Shown: piece after piece, positions 1 to 8,043 of the stretch
Numbering within the stretch: position 1 is the first letter of the stretch
Layout: each line of letters opens with the position of its first letter
From: Streptomonospora nanhaiensis
Lineage (GTDB): Bacteria > Actinomycetota > Actinomycetes > Streptosporangiales > Streptosporangiaceae
Direction of reading: 5' to 3'
Assembly (NCBI RefSeq): GCF_026642255.1
Contig: NZ_CP113264.1
Coordinates: 1,116,001 to 1,180,000, forward strand
DNA: 64,000 nt
Position numbers and translations under genes: made by a program
Notes under the pieces: model-generated
What the model was told of the DNA's origin: nothing
Databases searched by the model: none
What the model saw: only the letters and a program-made list of their open reading frames with translations

Positions 1-2
1 TC

Positions 3-1331
3 GGGGAGTGGCTGGCGATCCCCTCGATCTCGGCGGACCCGGCGCACCACGACGACGTGCGGCGGTCCGCGCGGTGGCTCGCCGACCACCTCGCCGCGAC
101 CGGCTTCCCCACCGTCGAGGTGTGGGAGACCCCCGGCCTGCCCGCCGTGTTCGCGGAGTGGCCCGCGGCCGACCCCGGCGCCCCCACCGTGCTCGTCTAC
201 GGGCACCACGACGTCCAGCCCGTCGATCCGCTGGAGGAGTGGGACACCGACCCGTTCACCCCGACCCGGCGCGGCACCTCCCTGTTCGCGCGCGGAGCCT
301 CCGACGACAAGGGCCAGGTGCTCTTCCACGCCCTCGGCGTGAGCGCCGCCCTGGCGGCCAGCGGGGCCGACGCGCCGCCGGTCACCGTCAAGCTGCTGGT
401 GGAGGGAGAGGAGGAGTCCGGCTCGGTCCACTTCGCCGACCTGATGAAAGCCAACCGCGACCGCCTCTCCTGCGACGTCGCCGTCATCTCCGACACCACC
501 ATGTGGGCCGCCGACACCCCGTCCATGTGCGTGGGCATGCGCGGCGTCACCGACGTCGGGATCAACCTGTACGGCCCGGCCCGCGACCTGCACAGCGGCT
601 CCTTCGGAGGGGCGGTCCCCAACCCCCTCAAGGCCATGAGCGACCTGCTGTCCGGCCTCCACGACGACGACGGCCGCGTCGCGGTCCCCGGGTTCTACGA
701 CGGGGTCGTCGAGGCGGACCCGGAGGAGCGGGCCCTCATCGCCAGGCTGCCCTTCGACGAGGGGGAGTGGCTGGAGACCGCCGCGTCCACCGCCACCTGG
801 GGGGAGAAGGGCTACAGCACCCTGGAGCGGATCTGGCTGCGGCCGACCGCCGAGATCAACGGCATGTGGGGAGGGCACACCGGCGCGGGCGGCAAGACCA
901 TCGTGCCGCGCTCGGCGCACGCCAAGGTCAGCTTCCGGCTCGTGCCGGGCCAGGAGCCGCTGCACGTCCAGGACCGCGTGCGCGCGTACGTGGAGGCCAA
1001 CACCCCCGCCGGGCTGCGGGCCGAACTGGAGTTCGGCGGCCCCGGCGTCCGCGCCTGCGCCTCGGACCTGTCCTCCGCCGCGCTCAAGGCGGCGCGCTCG
1101 GCCATGGAGCGGGCCTTCGGCACACAGGTGCTGTTCACCCGCGAGGGCGGCAGCGGCCCCGAGGCCGACATCGCCGACATCCTCGACGCGCCCCTGGTGT
1201 TCGTCGCCGTCGGACTGGACGAGGACCGCATCCACGCCCCGAACGAGAAGGTGGAGATCCCCCTCCTCCTCAAGGGCGCGGAGAGCATCGCCCACCTGTG
1301 GGAGGAACTGGGCTCCGCGAACCGGGCCTGA
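3..1331 (+). CDS. M20 family metallopeptidase (dipeptidase), 5' end outside window
   Basis: The reading frame is open from base 3, so the N-terminus lies upstream of the window; 442 codons are visible. It resembles M20 dipeptidases/carboxypeptidases, two-zinc enzymes that hydrolyse small peptides in the cytoplasm. The metal-site signatures are visible: YGHHDVQP (first His and Asp), ARGASDDKG (bridging Asp), EGEEESGS (general-base Glu and metal Glu) and a dimerisation-domain stretch with DLHSGSFGG. The C-terminus carries the late His region (IHAPNEKVEIP). This order fits the M20A/PepV-CNDP group of about 450 residues. A strong hairpin follows the stop at once. Exact substrate cannot be read from the sequence. 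Confidence 0.9.
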   Translation, partial: GEWLAIPSISADPAHHDDVRRSARWLADHLAATGFPTVEVWETPGLPAVFAEWPAADPGAPTVLVYGHHDVQPVDPLEEWDTDPFTPTRRGTSLFARGASDDKGQVLFHALGVSAALAASGADAPPVTVKLLVEGEEESGSVHFADLMKANRDRLSCDVAVISDTTMWAADTPSMCVGMRGVTDVGINLYGPARDLHSGSFGGAVPNPLKAMSDLLSGLHDDDGRVAVPGFYDGVVEADPEERALIARLPFDEGEWLETAASTATWGEKGYSTLERIWLRPTAEINGMWGGHTGAGGKTIVPRSAHAKVSFRLVPGQEPLHVQDRVRAYVEANTPAGLRAELEFGGPGVRACASDLSSAALKAARSAMERAFGTQVLFTREGGSGPEADIADILDAPLVFVAVGLDEDRIHAPNEKVEIPLLLKGAESIAHLWEELGSANRA

Positions 1332-1345
1332 GCTCACCTCCGCGC

Positions 1346-1380
1346 CCCGGAACACACGCGGCCACCGCGTGTGTTCCGGG
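1346..1380 (+). terminator. Hairpin terminator after the M20 peptidase
   Basis: Perfect 16-bp inverted repeat (arms 1346-1361 and 1365-1380) with a 3-nt CCA loop, 15 nt after the peptidase stop. There is no T-tract, as is common for actinomycete terminators. Confidence 0.75.
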
Positions 1381-1410
1381 AACGGGCATGCACGGAGCCC
1401 CCCGGGGTGT

Positions 1411-1429
1411 TACCCCTGTATACGGGGGT
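1411..1429. promoter_or_regulatory. TACCCC...GGGGT operator-like palindrome upstream of nudC
   Basis: ACCCC (1412-1416) and GGGGT (1425-1429) form an inverted repeat around TGTATACG, 37 nt before the nudC start. The C-tract/G-tract arms bounded by T/A resemble operators of copper-responsive CsoR/RicR proteins. Only the pattern is seen; no regulator gene is adjacent, and the resemblance may be fortuitous. Confidence 0.3.
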
Positions 1430-1465
1430 CGTGCGGACGGCCCTCCCCGACCCCTGGAAGGACCC

Positions 1466-2416
1466 ATGGACGCCGACGCGATCCCCTCACTGTCCCGCTC
1501 CACCGTCGACGCCGCCGGACACAGGCGTGTGGACGAGGAGTGGCTGGCCAAGGCGTGGGCGGACCCGGACTCCCAGGTCCTGGTGCTGGAGGGCGGAGAC
1601 CCGGGCAGCCACGGCTGGCAGGCGCTCATGGCCAGGCAGTCCCGCGCGCTGGTCACCACCGGGGACACCCGCGAACTCGTGCTCACCGGCACCCGCGACG
1701 CGCCCGAGGGCGAGCGCTACCTGCTCGGCGCCGAGGGCGACCGCGCCTACTTCGCCGTGTGCTCCCCGCGGGAGCTGCTCGCCACCCCCGTCGCGGAGCC
1801 GGCGTCCCTGCGCGAGGTCGGCGCGGTCCTCGACGACCGCGACACGGGCCTCCTGACCCGCGCCGTCGCCCTCGCCAACTGGAACGCCACCCACCGCTTC
1901 TGCCCCCGCTGCGGGGCACGCACCACCCCGGCCGCGTCCGGCCACGTGCGCGTGTGCGAGGAGGAGGGCACCGAGCAGTACCCCCGGATGGACCCCGCGG
2001 TGATCATGCTCGTGCACCGGGACCGGGACGGCGACGAGGAGGTGCTGCTCGGCAACAACCCCCACTGGGACGCCCGGCGCTTCTCCGTGCTGGCCGGGTT
2101 CGTGGACGCGGGGGAGTCGCTGGAGCAGGCCGTCGTCCGGGAGGTGGCCGAGGAGGCGGGCGTGGTGGTCGAACGGCCGCGCTACCTCTCCTCGCAGCCG
2201 TGGCCCTTCCCCCGGAGCCTGATGATGGGCTACACCGCGCGGGCCGTCGGGGAGACCGAGCGCACCGACGACGAGATCGCCGTCACCCGCTGGTTCACCC
2301 GCTCCGAGCTGGCCGAGGCGGTGCGCACCGGTGAGGTCCTGCTGCCCGGCAGGGTGTCGATCGCCCGCACCCTCATCGAGCACTGGTACGGGGCGGAGCT
2401 GCCCGGGGGCTGGTGA
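1466..2416 (+). CDS. nudC: NAD(+) diphosphatase / NADH pyrophosphatase (NudC)
   Basis: 316 aa. NudC hydrolyses NAD(H) to NMN(H) and AMP and in some bacteria removes NAD caps from RNA. An N-terminal domain is followed by a zinc-ribbon (C146, C149, C164), then a Nudix box beginning GFVDAGESLEQAV and continuing REVAEEAG (from residue 211), and the family-diagnostic SQPWPFPRS motif (243-251), which separates NudC from other Nudix enzymes. ATG 1466 follows GGAAGGA. The usual fourth zinc Cys is absent: the segment reads CEEEGTEQYPR where CxxC is common, so the ribbon may be incomplete or use Glu. It is convergent with the ANTAR gene. Confidence 0.93.
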   Translation: MDADAIPSLSRSTVDAAGHRRVDEEWLAKAWADPDSQVLVLEGGDPGSHGWQALMARQSRALVTTGDTRELVLTGTRDAPEGERYLLGAEGDRAYFAVCSPRELLATPVAEPASLREVGAVLDDRDTGLLTRAVALANWNATHRFCPRCGARTTPAASGHVRVCEEEGTEQYPRMDPAVIMLVHRDRDGDEEVLLGNNPHWDARRFSVLAGFVDAGESLEQAVVREVAEEAGVVVERPRYLSSQPWPFPRSLMMGYTARAVGETERTDDEIAVTRWFTRSELAEAVRTGEVLLPGRVSIARTLIEHWYGAELPGGW

Positions 2417-2436
2417 CCGGCGCGCCCGGCCGTGCG

Positions 2437-2516
2437 CAGGCGGGCGGAGGGGCCTTGCCGGAGTACAGCTCCACGGCCTCGGCGGGGCGGCCGTCCACAG
2501 GCGGGCGGAGGGGCCT
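2437..2516. repeat. 19-bp direct repeat in the nudC/ANTAR gap
   Basis: CAGGCGGGCGGAGGGGCCT occurs at 2437-2455 and again at 2498-2516, 61 bp apart. No gene is supported in the gap 2417-2692. The function is unknown; the repeat may be a low-complexity G-rich duplication. Confidence 0.6.
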
Positions 2517-2621
2517 GCGCCTCCCGCGGGCGGCGCCTACCCTGGAGGGGAGGCCGGGACCCCGGGGCCGGGCCGGCCGGTCACGCGACGCGGCCGTCGG
2601 GGCGGGGCGGTCGCGCACGCA

Positions 2622-2645
2622 CCCCGCGCGCCTTCGCGCGCGGGG
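2622..2645. terminator. Bidirectional hairpin between nudC and ANTAR gene
   Basis: Perfect 10-bp GC stem (2622-2631 / 2636-2645) with a CTTC tetraloop, between two convergent genes. Confidence 0.55.
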
Positions 2646-2692
2646 GCGCCGCGCACCGCCGCCGCCTCCGGCCGCCGGACACCCCCGACCCC

Positions 2693-3148
2693 TCAGCCGG
2701 AGCCGGGGGAGGTGTTCAACTCGTCGGGGAGCGAGGTGAGAGGGCTCGTGCTGCTCTCCACCACGTCCCGTGCCAGGTCGGCCACCTTCCGTCCCCGCGA
2801 GCGGGCGGACGAGCGCAGCCGCTCGAACGCCTCCCGCGGCGCCATCGTGTGCCGCTCCGCCAGGACCCCGATCGCCTGCTCCACGACCACGCGCGAGTGC
2901 AGCGCGTGCTCCAGCTGCGCGATGGTGTGCCGCAGCCGCTCGACCTCGGAGGCCCCCTCGGGGGCCCGGCCGGGCGCCTGCGACCGCGGGCGGCCGGTCC
3001 CCGACTCACCGGTCAGCAGGTCCGCGAGGACCATCGCGCTCACCAGGTCGGGCACCTCCTGTCCGCCGCCCACGCGCCACCCGTTCGGGGTGCGGCGCAC
3101 CACGCCGGTGTCCACCGTGTCGGCGACCGCTATGTCATGAGACCTCAT
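2693..3148 (-). CDS. ANTAR-domain RNA-binding protein
   Basis: 151 aa. The last ~75 residues match the ANTAR fold, a three-helix antitermination domain that binds paired hexanucleotide hairpins in leader RNA: LEHALHSRVVVEQAIGVLAERH followed by the REAFERLRSSARSRGRKVADLA helix pair. The N-terminal ~75 residues contain no recognisable GAF, PAS or response-regulator domain; they include a short conserved-looking segment (VPDLVSAMVLADLLTG) and a Gly/Pro/Arg linker. The truncated sensor half is typical of many actinobacterial ANTAR proteins of unknown target. ATG 3148 is preceded by GGGGGA at 4-nt spacing; a TTG four codons upstream (3160) is possible. Confidence 0.82.
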   Translation of the reverse strand: MRSHDIAVADTVDTGVVRRTPNGWRVGGGQEVPDLVSAMVLADLLTGESGTGRPRSQAPGRAPEGASEVERLRHTIAQLEHALHSRVVVEQAIGVLAERHTMAPREAFERLRSSARSRGRKVADLARDVVESSTSPLTSLPDELNTSPGSG

Positions 3149-3300
3149 GTCGTCCCCCAACTCAACACTCCCCGTCGTCCTCGTCCGAGCCCTGGTAGCG
3201 CCCGAGTGCCGTCGGAGGAGTCCCGTCGTCGGTCACGATCGGGGCCCATGACACGGAACGCGGTCACACCCCGGGGTGCGACCGCGGCACGCGTACCGTC

Positions 3301-3561
3301 CTACGACAGCTCGGCCAGCTTCTTCTTCACCTGAGCGAGCGACGGGTTCGTCATCGCCGACCCGTCGCTGAAGACCAGCGTCGGCACCGTCTGGTTGCCG
3401 CCGTTGACCTTCATGACGAGGTCGGCGGCCTCCGGGTGCTCCTCGATGTTCACCTCACCGCCGGTGATCCCCTCGCGGGAGAGCTGGCTCTTGAGCCGCT
3501 TGCAGTACCCGCACCAGGGGGTGGTGTACATCGTGAACTGTTCGGTCGCCGTACTCGTCAT
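3301..3561 (-). CDS. Mycoredoxin / glutaredoxin-like protein
   Basis: 86 aa. Small thioredoxin-fold oxidoreductase; the family (Mrx1) reduces mycothiol mixed disulfides in actinobacteria. Visible: MYTTPWCGYC with the CxxC active site near the N-terminus, the cis-Pro segment QTVPTLVF, and the FSDGSAMTNPS segment. ATG 3561 has GAAGGA 10 nt upstream; a GTG two codons earlier would lie too close to that site. Divergent from uvrD2, so the 3562-3829 gap should hold both promoters. The pairing mycoredoxin-uvrD2-whiB7 is usual in actinobacteria. Confidence 0.9.
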   Translation of the reverse strand: MTSTATEQFTMYTTPWCGYCKRLKSQLSREGITGGEVNIEEHPEAADLVMKVNGGNQTVPTLVFSDGSAMTNPSLAQVKKKLAELS

Positions 3562-3829
3562 CTCGCTCACGTCCTTCTGTCTACGATCGCTGGTATTTCG
3601 TCCGGTCCAACATCTCAACACCGAGTGGTCCGGCCCGCTTCCCGCGACCGTGCGACACAACGTGGGACGCCTCACAGGTCCAACTGGTTCTGGAATGTGT
3701 CATTCCGCTCGATCGGGGCAGAGTGCCGATCCGCTCGCCGCCACAACCGATACTTGAGAGACTGTGTGCCCCCGGACATCATCCCCGTCCCCGCACCCGA
3801 ACAGCCGCCCCGACCACAGCAGGAGCACC

Positions 3830-5956
3830 ATGGACCCCGACCGCGTCCTGGAGGGACTGGACCCGGAGCAGACCGAGGCGGCGCGTGCGCTGCGCGGCCC
3901 CGTGTGCATCCTGGCCGGCGCCGGAACAGGGAAGACCAGGGCCATCACCCACCGGATCGCCCACGCGGTCTCCAGCGGGGTGGTCTCCGAGCAGCAGGTG
4001 CTCGCGGTCACCTTCACCGCACGCGCCGCCGGTGAGATGCGCGGGCGGCTGCGCGGGCTCGGAGCCCCCCGCGTGCAGGCCCGCACCTTCCACGCCGCCG
4101 CACTGAGGCAGCTGTCGTTCTTCTGGCCGCAGGTCATCGGCGGCGAGAAGCCCACCCTGATCGAGAGCAAGCTCCAGGCGGTCGCCCGCGCCGCCAACTC
4201 CGTGGGCGTGCAGCCCGATCGCACCGGGCTGCGCGACCTGGCCAGCGAGATCGAGTGGGCCAAGGTCACCCAGGTGCGGCCCACCGACTACGAGAAGACG
4301 GTCGCCAAGACGAGCCGCCAGGCCCCCATGCCCCCCGGCGAGATCGCCCGGGTCTTCGAGGCCTACGAGGCGCTGTGCCGCGAGCGCAACCTGCTCGACT
4401 TCGAGTCCATGCTCGAGCTCACCGCCGGGATGATCAACGAGTACCCGGCCATCGCCCAGCGCGTGCGGGACCAGTACCGCTACTTCGTCGTCGACGAGTT
4501 CCAGGACGTCAACCCGCTCCAGAAGCTCCTCCTCGACGCCTGGCTGGGCGACCGCGACGACCTGTGCGTGGTCGGCGACCCGAGCCAGACCATCTACTCG
4601 TTCGCGGGCGCCACCCCGGGCTACCTCACCGGGTTCGCCGCGCGCTACCCCCACGCCACCGTGGTCCGGCTGGTCCGCGACTACCGCTCCACGCCCCAGG
4701 TGGTGCGGGTCGCCAACCACGTCATCGCCCAGGCCCGCGGCACCACCTCGGCCGGCCACCTGACCCTGCAGGCGCAGCGGCCCGACGGGCCCGACCCCAT
4801 GTACCAGGAGTACGAGGACGAGCCCGCCGAGGCCACCGGGGTCGCCCGCAAGATCAGCGTCCTCCTGGAGAACGGGACGCCCGCCGGCGAGATCGCGATC
4901 CTGGTGCGCACCAACTCGCAGTCGGCCGCCTACGAGCAGGCGCTGGCCGACGAGGGCGTGCCGTTCACGGTGCGCGGCACCAAGCGGTTCTTCGAGCGGC
5001 CCGAGATCAAGCAGGCCGTGCACACCCTGCGCGGCGCCCGGCACGAGGCCGCGGGGGAGGCCCCCGAGCCCCTGGTGCACACGGTCCGGCAGCTGCTCGG
5101 ACAACTCGGGCTGACCGAGCAGGCCCCCGAGGGCCGCCAGGCCCGCGAGCGCTGGGAGTCGCTCGCGGCGCTCGCCCAGCTCGCGGAGGACATGGCCGCC
5201 AAGCCCGCCCCCGACGGCCGCGCGGTCACCATGGCCGACCTCGTGGACGAGCTGGAGGTGCGCATGGCCACCGAGCACGCGCCCGGCTTCGAGGGCGTCA
5301 CCCTCGCCTCCCTGCACTCGGCCAAGGGCCTGGAGTGGGACGCCGTCTTCCTGGTCGGCCTCACCGAGGGCATGATGCCGATCATCTACGCGGAGACCGA
5401 CGAGCAGGTGGAGGAGGAGCGCCGCCTGTTCTACGTGGGGGTCACCCGCGCCCGCGAGCACCTGGCGATGTCCTGGTCGCTGGCGCGCTCGCCCGGCGGG
5501 CGCAAGAGCCGCAAGCCCTCCCGGTTCCTGGACGGGCTCCGGCCCGCCTCGCCGTCCACGTCCGCCAGGCGCGCCGAACGCCGCAAGGGCGGCGTGGCCC
5601 GCTGCCGCGTGTGCGGGAACGCCCTGGGGGAGACCGCCGAGCGCAAGCTGGGGCGCTGCCTCGACTGCCCGTCCAGCTACGACGAGGCCCTGCTGGAGCG
5701 GTTGCGCGACTGGCGCCGCGCCAACGCGCAGGAGCAGAAGGTCCCCGCCTACGTCGTCTTCACCGACGCCACCCTCCAGGCCATCGCCGAGCAGGAGCCC
5801 ACGAGCGTCTCCCAGCTCTCCGCCGTGTCCGGGGTGGGCGCCGTCAAGCTCGATCGCTACGGTGAGGCGGTACTCGCGCTGGTCTCGGGCGCGGAGCCGG
5901 CGGACGTCATGGGCGACCCGGCCGGTGACAACGGGGAGGAAGCAGCGGATGACTGA
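3830..5956 (+). CDS. uvrD2: ATP-dependent DNA helicase UvrD2 (SF1, HRDC domain)
   Basis: 708 aa. Superfamily 1A 3'-5' DNA helicase involved in DNA repair. Visible motifs: Walker A AGAGTGKT (residues 29-36), motif II VVDEFQD, GDPSQTIYSF (motif III region), motif V SLHSAKGLEWD, motif VI LFYVGVTRARE. A tetracysteine CRVCG...CLDC sits near residue 600 and a C-terminal HRDC domain follows; this combination distinguishes mycobacterial-type UvrD2 from UvrD1/PcrA. ATG 3830 has AGGAG 4 nt upstream; an earlier in-frame ATG lacks a ribosome site. The last 8 bases overlap tesB, implying translational coupling. Confidence 0.95.
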   Translation: MDPDRVLEGLDPEQTEAARALRGPVCILAGAGTGKTRAITHRIAHAVSSGVVSEQQVLAVTFTARAAGEMRGRLRGLGAPRVQARTFHAAALRQLSFFWPQVIGGEKPTLIESKLQAVARAANSVGVQPDRTGLRDLASEIEWAKVTQVRPTDYEKTVAKTSRQAPMPPGEIARVFEAYEALCRERNLLDFESMLELTAGMINEYPAIAQRVRDQYRYFVVDEFQDVNPLQKLLLDAWLGDRDDLCVVGDPSQTIYSFAGATPGYLTGFAARYPHATVVRLVRDYRSTPQVVRVANHVIAQARGTTSAGHLTLQAQRPDGPDPMYQEYEDEPAEATGVARKISVLLENGTPAGEIAILVRTNSQSAAYEQALADEGVPFTVRGTKRFFERPEIKQAVHTLRGARHEAAGEAPEPLVHTVRQLLGQLGLTEQAPEGRQARERWESLAALAQLAEDMAAKPAPDGRAVTMADLVDELEVRMATEHAPGFEGVTLASLHSAKGLEWDAVFLVGLTEGMMPIIYAETDEQVEEERRLFYVGVTRAREHLAMSWSLARSPGGRKSRKPSRFLDGLRPASPSTSARRAERRKGGVARCRVCGNALGETAERKLGRCLDCPSSYDEALLERLRDWRRANAQEQKVPAYVVFTDATLQAIAEQEPTSVSQLSAVSGVGAVKLDRYGEAVLALVSGAEPADVMGDPAGDNGEEAADD

Positions 5957-6857
5957 GAGCGCCGACGAGCAGACGCGGGGCCAGTCCCTGGAGGGTCTGC
6001 TGGCCGTCCTCGACCTGGAGCAGATCGAGGTGAACATCTTCCGGGGGAGCAGCCCCGCGGAGGGACCGCAGCGCGTCTTCGGCGGACTGGTCGCGGGCCA
6101 GGCGCTGGTCGCGGCGGGACGCACCGTTCCCACGGAGCGCCACGTGCACTCCCTCCACGCGTACTTCATACGCCCCGGGGACCCCGAGGTGCCGATCGTC
6201 TACGAGGTGGACCGGGTCCGCGACGGCCGCTCGTTCACCACGCGCAGGGTGGTGGCCGTCCAGCACGGAAAGCCGATATTCACCCTGTCGGCCTCCTTCC
6301 ACAAGGAGGAGCCCGGGCTCGACCACCAGATCCCGATGCCCGACGTGCCGCCGCCGGAGGACCTCCCGAGCGCGCGCGAGCGCCTGCAGGCCGCCTTCGG
6401 CAAGGTGCCGGGGTTCGTGCGCTGGCACCCCATCGAACTGCGCCCGGTGGGTCCGCTGTCCTTCGAGGCCGAACGCGACCCGCGGCTGCGGACCGCCACC
6501 AACCCGGTGTGGCTCAAGGTGGACGGCAAGCTGCCCGACGACCGCCTCACCCAGGTGTGCCTGATGACCTACGCCTCGGACATGACCCTGCTGGACACGG
6601 TCCTGCTCAGGCACGGCCGCTCGTTCGCGGGCATCTCCATGGCCAGCCTCGACCACGCGATGTGGTTCCACCGGCCCTTCCGCGCCGACGAGTGGCTGCT
6701 CTACGCGCAGGAGGCCCCGAGCGCGCAGGGCGCCCGGGGCCTCGCCCGGGGGCTCGTGTACACACGCGACGGCCGGCTCGTCTGCTCCGTCGTCCAGGAG
6801 GGGCTGATCCGCGTCGTGGACGCCGAGGGCGGGTCCGACGCGCTTCCGGGTTCCTGA
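5949..6857 (+). CDS. tesB: Acyl-CoA thioesterase II (TesB)
   Basis: 302 aa, the standard TesB length. Double hot-dog thioesterase hydrolysing medium/long acyl-CoA to free acid in the cytoplasm. Visible: the N-terminal hot-dog with VFGGLVAGQALVAA and HSLHAYFIRPGD, the second hot-dog with LMTYASDMTLLDT (catalytic Asp region), and SLDHAMWFHRPFRADEWLLY followed by a late Gln-containing strand (SVVQEGLIRV). ATG 5949 lies inside the uvrD2 stop (ATGACTGA), so the two genes are probably co-transcribed and coupled. A hairpin follows 18 nt after the stop. Confidence 0.95.
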   Translation: MTESADEQTRGQSLEGLLAVLDLEQIEVNIFRGSSPAEGPQRVFGGLVAGQALVAAGRTVPTERHVHSLHAYFIRPGDPEVPIVYEVDRVRDGRSFTTRRVVAVQHGKPIFTLSASFHKEEPGLDHQIPMPDVPPPEDLPSARERLQAAFGKVPGFVRWHPIELRPVGPLSFEAERDPRLRTATNPVWLKVDGKLPDDRLTQVCLMTYASDMTLLDTVLLRHGRSFAGISMASLDHAMWFHRPFRADEWLLYAQEAPSAQGARGLARGLVYTRDGRLVCSVVQEGLIRVVDAEGGSDALPGS

Positions 6858-6874
6858 CACCGCGGAACCGCCCT

Positions 6875-6912
6875 GCGCGGGCCCCGCTCCCGACCGGGGG
6901 CGGGGCCCGCGC
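6875..6912 (+). terminator. Terminator after tesB
   Basis: Perfect 13-bp inverted repeat (6875-6887 / 6900-6912), with further CCC/GGG pairing possible within its 12-nt loop. Confidence 0.7.
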
Positions 6913-7021
6913 CGTCTCCCGGACCCCTCGGGGAACGGCCCCGCGGGGCCGCCCGGTAACGCTCCCGGGCCCCGCGCAATTCCCCGCCCCCCGTGGCCGG
7001 ATGCGGACGTTTTCCCTGGTC

Positions 7022-7060
7022 AAAAATAGGTTGCCGTCTTCGCTGGGCACCCCATAGTCT
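7022..7060 (+). promoter_or_regulatory. whiB7 leader promoter with AT-rich element upstream of -35
   Basis: AAAAAT (7022-7027) lies immediately upstream of a -35 TTGCCG (7031-7036), then an 18-bp spacer and -10 TAGTCT (7055-7060). WhiB7-dependent promoters, including autoregulated whiB7 itself in mycobacteria, are known to need a short AT-rich element just upstream of -35. The expected start near 7067 gives a leader of about 645 nt before the whiB7 ATG. Confidence 0.65.
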
Positions 7061-7136
7061 GTACTCCGTCGCAATGACCGCGCCAGGCGCAGGTGGAAGA
7101 CCCTGCCGCCCGACTCAGAAGGAGGTGCCCGATCAA

Positions 7137-7505
7137 ATGACGAACTCCACGCAGACCACCGGATTCATCGCTGGCTTCGCCGTGTCGTCCCGTCAGCAGT
7201 CCCTGACGACTGTCCTGGGCACCGCCGAGAGCGGTCACGCGGGCGTCCTCGCCGGATTCGGCGAGTTCATCACCACCGGTGCCGGTCACGGCGCCAAGGA
7301 CCACCGCGACGGGTGGGGGACCTTCACGTCCCGCGACCTGTCGATGGTGTCCCCGGTCGTCCCGACCGGTGTCGGCAACGGCAGTGGTGTGCCCGCCAAC
7401 CCTGAGCTCGCCCTTGATCGAGGCAAGCGCATGACGGAACACGCTGAAGCTACCCGGCGCCTCTATGGCGCATCGGGGGAGTGTCCACGGAGGATTCCGG
7501 CCTAG
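7137..7505 (+). CDS. Upstream ORF in the whiB7 leader (putative attenuation ORF)
   Basis: 122 codons, no recognised domain. ATG 7137 is preceded by a near-perfect Shine-Dalgarno (AAGGAGGTG, 7119-7127), far better than that of most genes here, so it is almost certainly translated. It lies wholly between the whiB7 promoter and a strong intrinsic terminator and ends 29 nt before that terminator. whiB7/wblC genes in Mycobacterium and Streptomyces are known to be controlled by an upstream ORF whose stalled translation prevents termination, so this ORF probably senses translation inhibitors. The product is Gly/Thr/Ser-rich with a basic C-terminus. Its length is large for a pure leader peptide, so a separate protein role cannot be excluded. 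Confidence 0.65.
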   Translation: MTNSTQTTGFIAGFAVSSRQQSLTTVLGTAESGHAGVLAGFGEFITTGAGHGAKDHRDGWGTFTSRDLSMVSPVVPTGVGNGSGVPANPELALDRGKRMTEHAEATRRLYGASGECPRRIPA

Positions 7506-7534
7506 AGCTACACGGGCCGAGAGTTTCGACCGTG

Positions 7535-7571
7535 GCCGCGGACCCCGACACAGGGGCCGCGGCTTTCTTTG
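7535..7571 (+). terminator. Attenuator terminator in the whiB7 leader
   Basis: 5' arm GCCGCGG-A-CCCC (7535-7546), loop GACACA, 3' arm GGGGCCGCGGC (7553-7563): 11 bp with one bulged A, then TTTCTTTG. This is one of the few hairpins here with a proper T-tract, and it stands upstream of the whiB7 ATG, not after a gene. The end of the upstream ORF (GGGG 7476-7479, TCC 7484-7486, CGG 7488-7490) can pair with the 5' arm in an alternative fold. The stretch 7572-7710 to the whiB7 ribosome site shows no other gene. Confidence 0.8.
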
Positions 7572-7710
7572 TATCTCCGTCCGATCCCCGTCCCCCAGGG
7601 ACGAGGGAAGAGGACGGCGGCATCGCAAGTCCAGGTCCCTCACCGGACCGGTTCCGGTGACCATCACCGACCGCGTTGTACGAAACGATCAAAGATCTTG
7701 GAGGGCACCG

Positions 7711-7989
7711 ATGCTTGCGTCGGTCCTGGAGACGCCCTGGATGGGCGACACCGAAGTTCCCTGCCGCCTCGAGCCCGACCTGTTCTTCGCCGAGGCGCCC
7801 GCCGACGTCGAGGCCGCGAAGGCCGTCTGCGGCGCCTGTCCCGTGAGGGAGCAGTGCCTGACGGACGCCCTGGAGCGGCGTGAGCCGTGGGGTGTGTGGG
7901 GCGGGCAGCTGCTCGTCTCCGGTCAGGTCGTGGCGCGCAAGCGCCCGAGGGGCCGCCCCCGGAAGAACCCCGCCCCGGTCGCGGCCTGA
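7711..7989 (+). CDS. whiB7: WhiB7/WblC-type redox-sensing transcriptional regulator
   Basis: 92 aa. Iron-sulfur protein that binds the housekeeping sigma factor and activates intrinsic antibiotic-resistance genes. Four [4Fe-4S] cysteines: C18, C40, C43, C49; the GVWGG turn at 61-65; and a C-terminal AT-hook RGRPRK at 80-85. The AT-hook is the hallmark separating WhiB7 from other WhiB paralogues. Position downstream of uvrD2 matches the M. tuberculosis and Streptomyces loci. GGAGGG lies 5 nt before ATG 7711. Expression is expected to be controlled by the upstream promoter and attenuator and by autoactivation. Confidence 0.95.
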   Translation: MLASVLETPWMGDTEVPCRLEPDLFFAEAPADVEAAKAVCGACPVREQCLTDALERREPWGVWGGQLLVSGQVVARKRPRGRPRKNPAPVAA

Positions 7990-8043
7990 GGCCTCGCCCG
8001 AACTCCACCCGCAACCCCGAGAACTCCCGAAGGACGAAGACAG

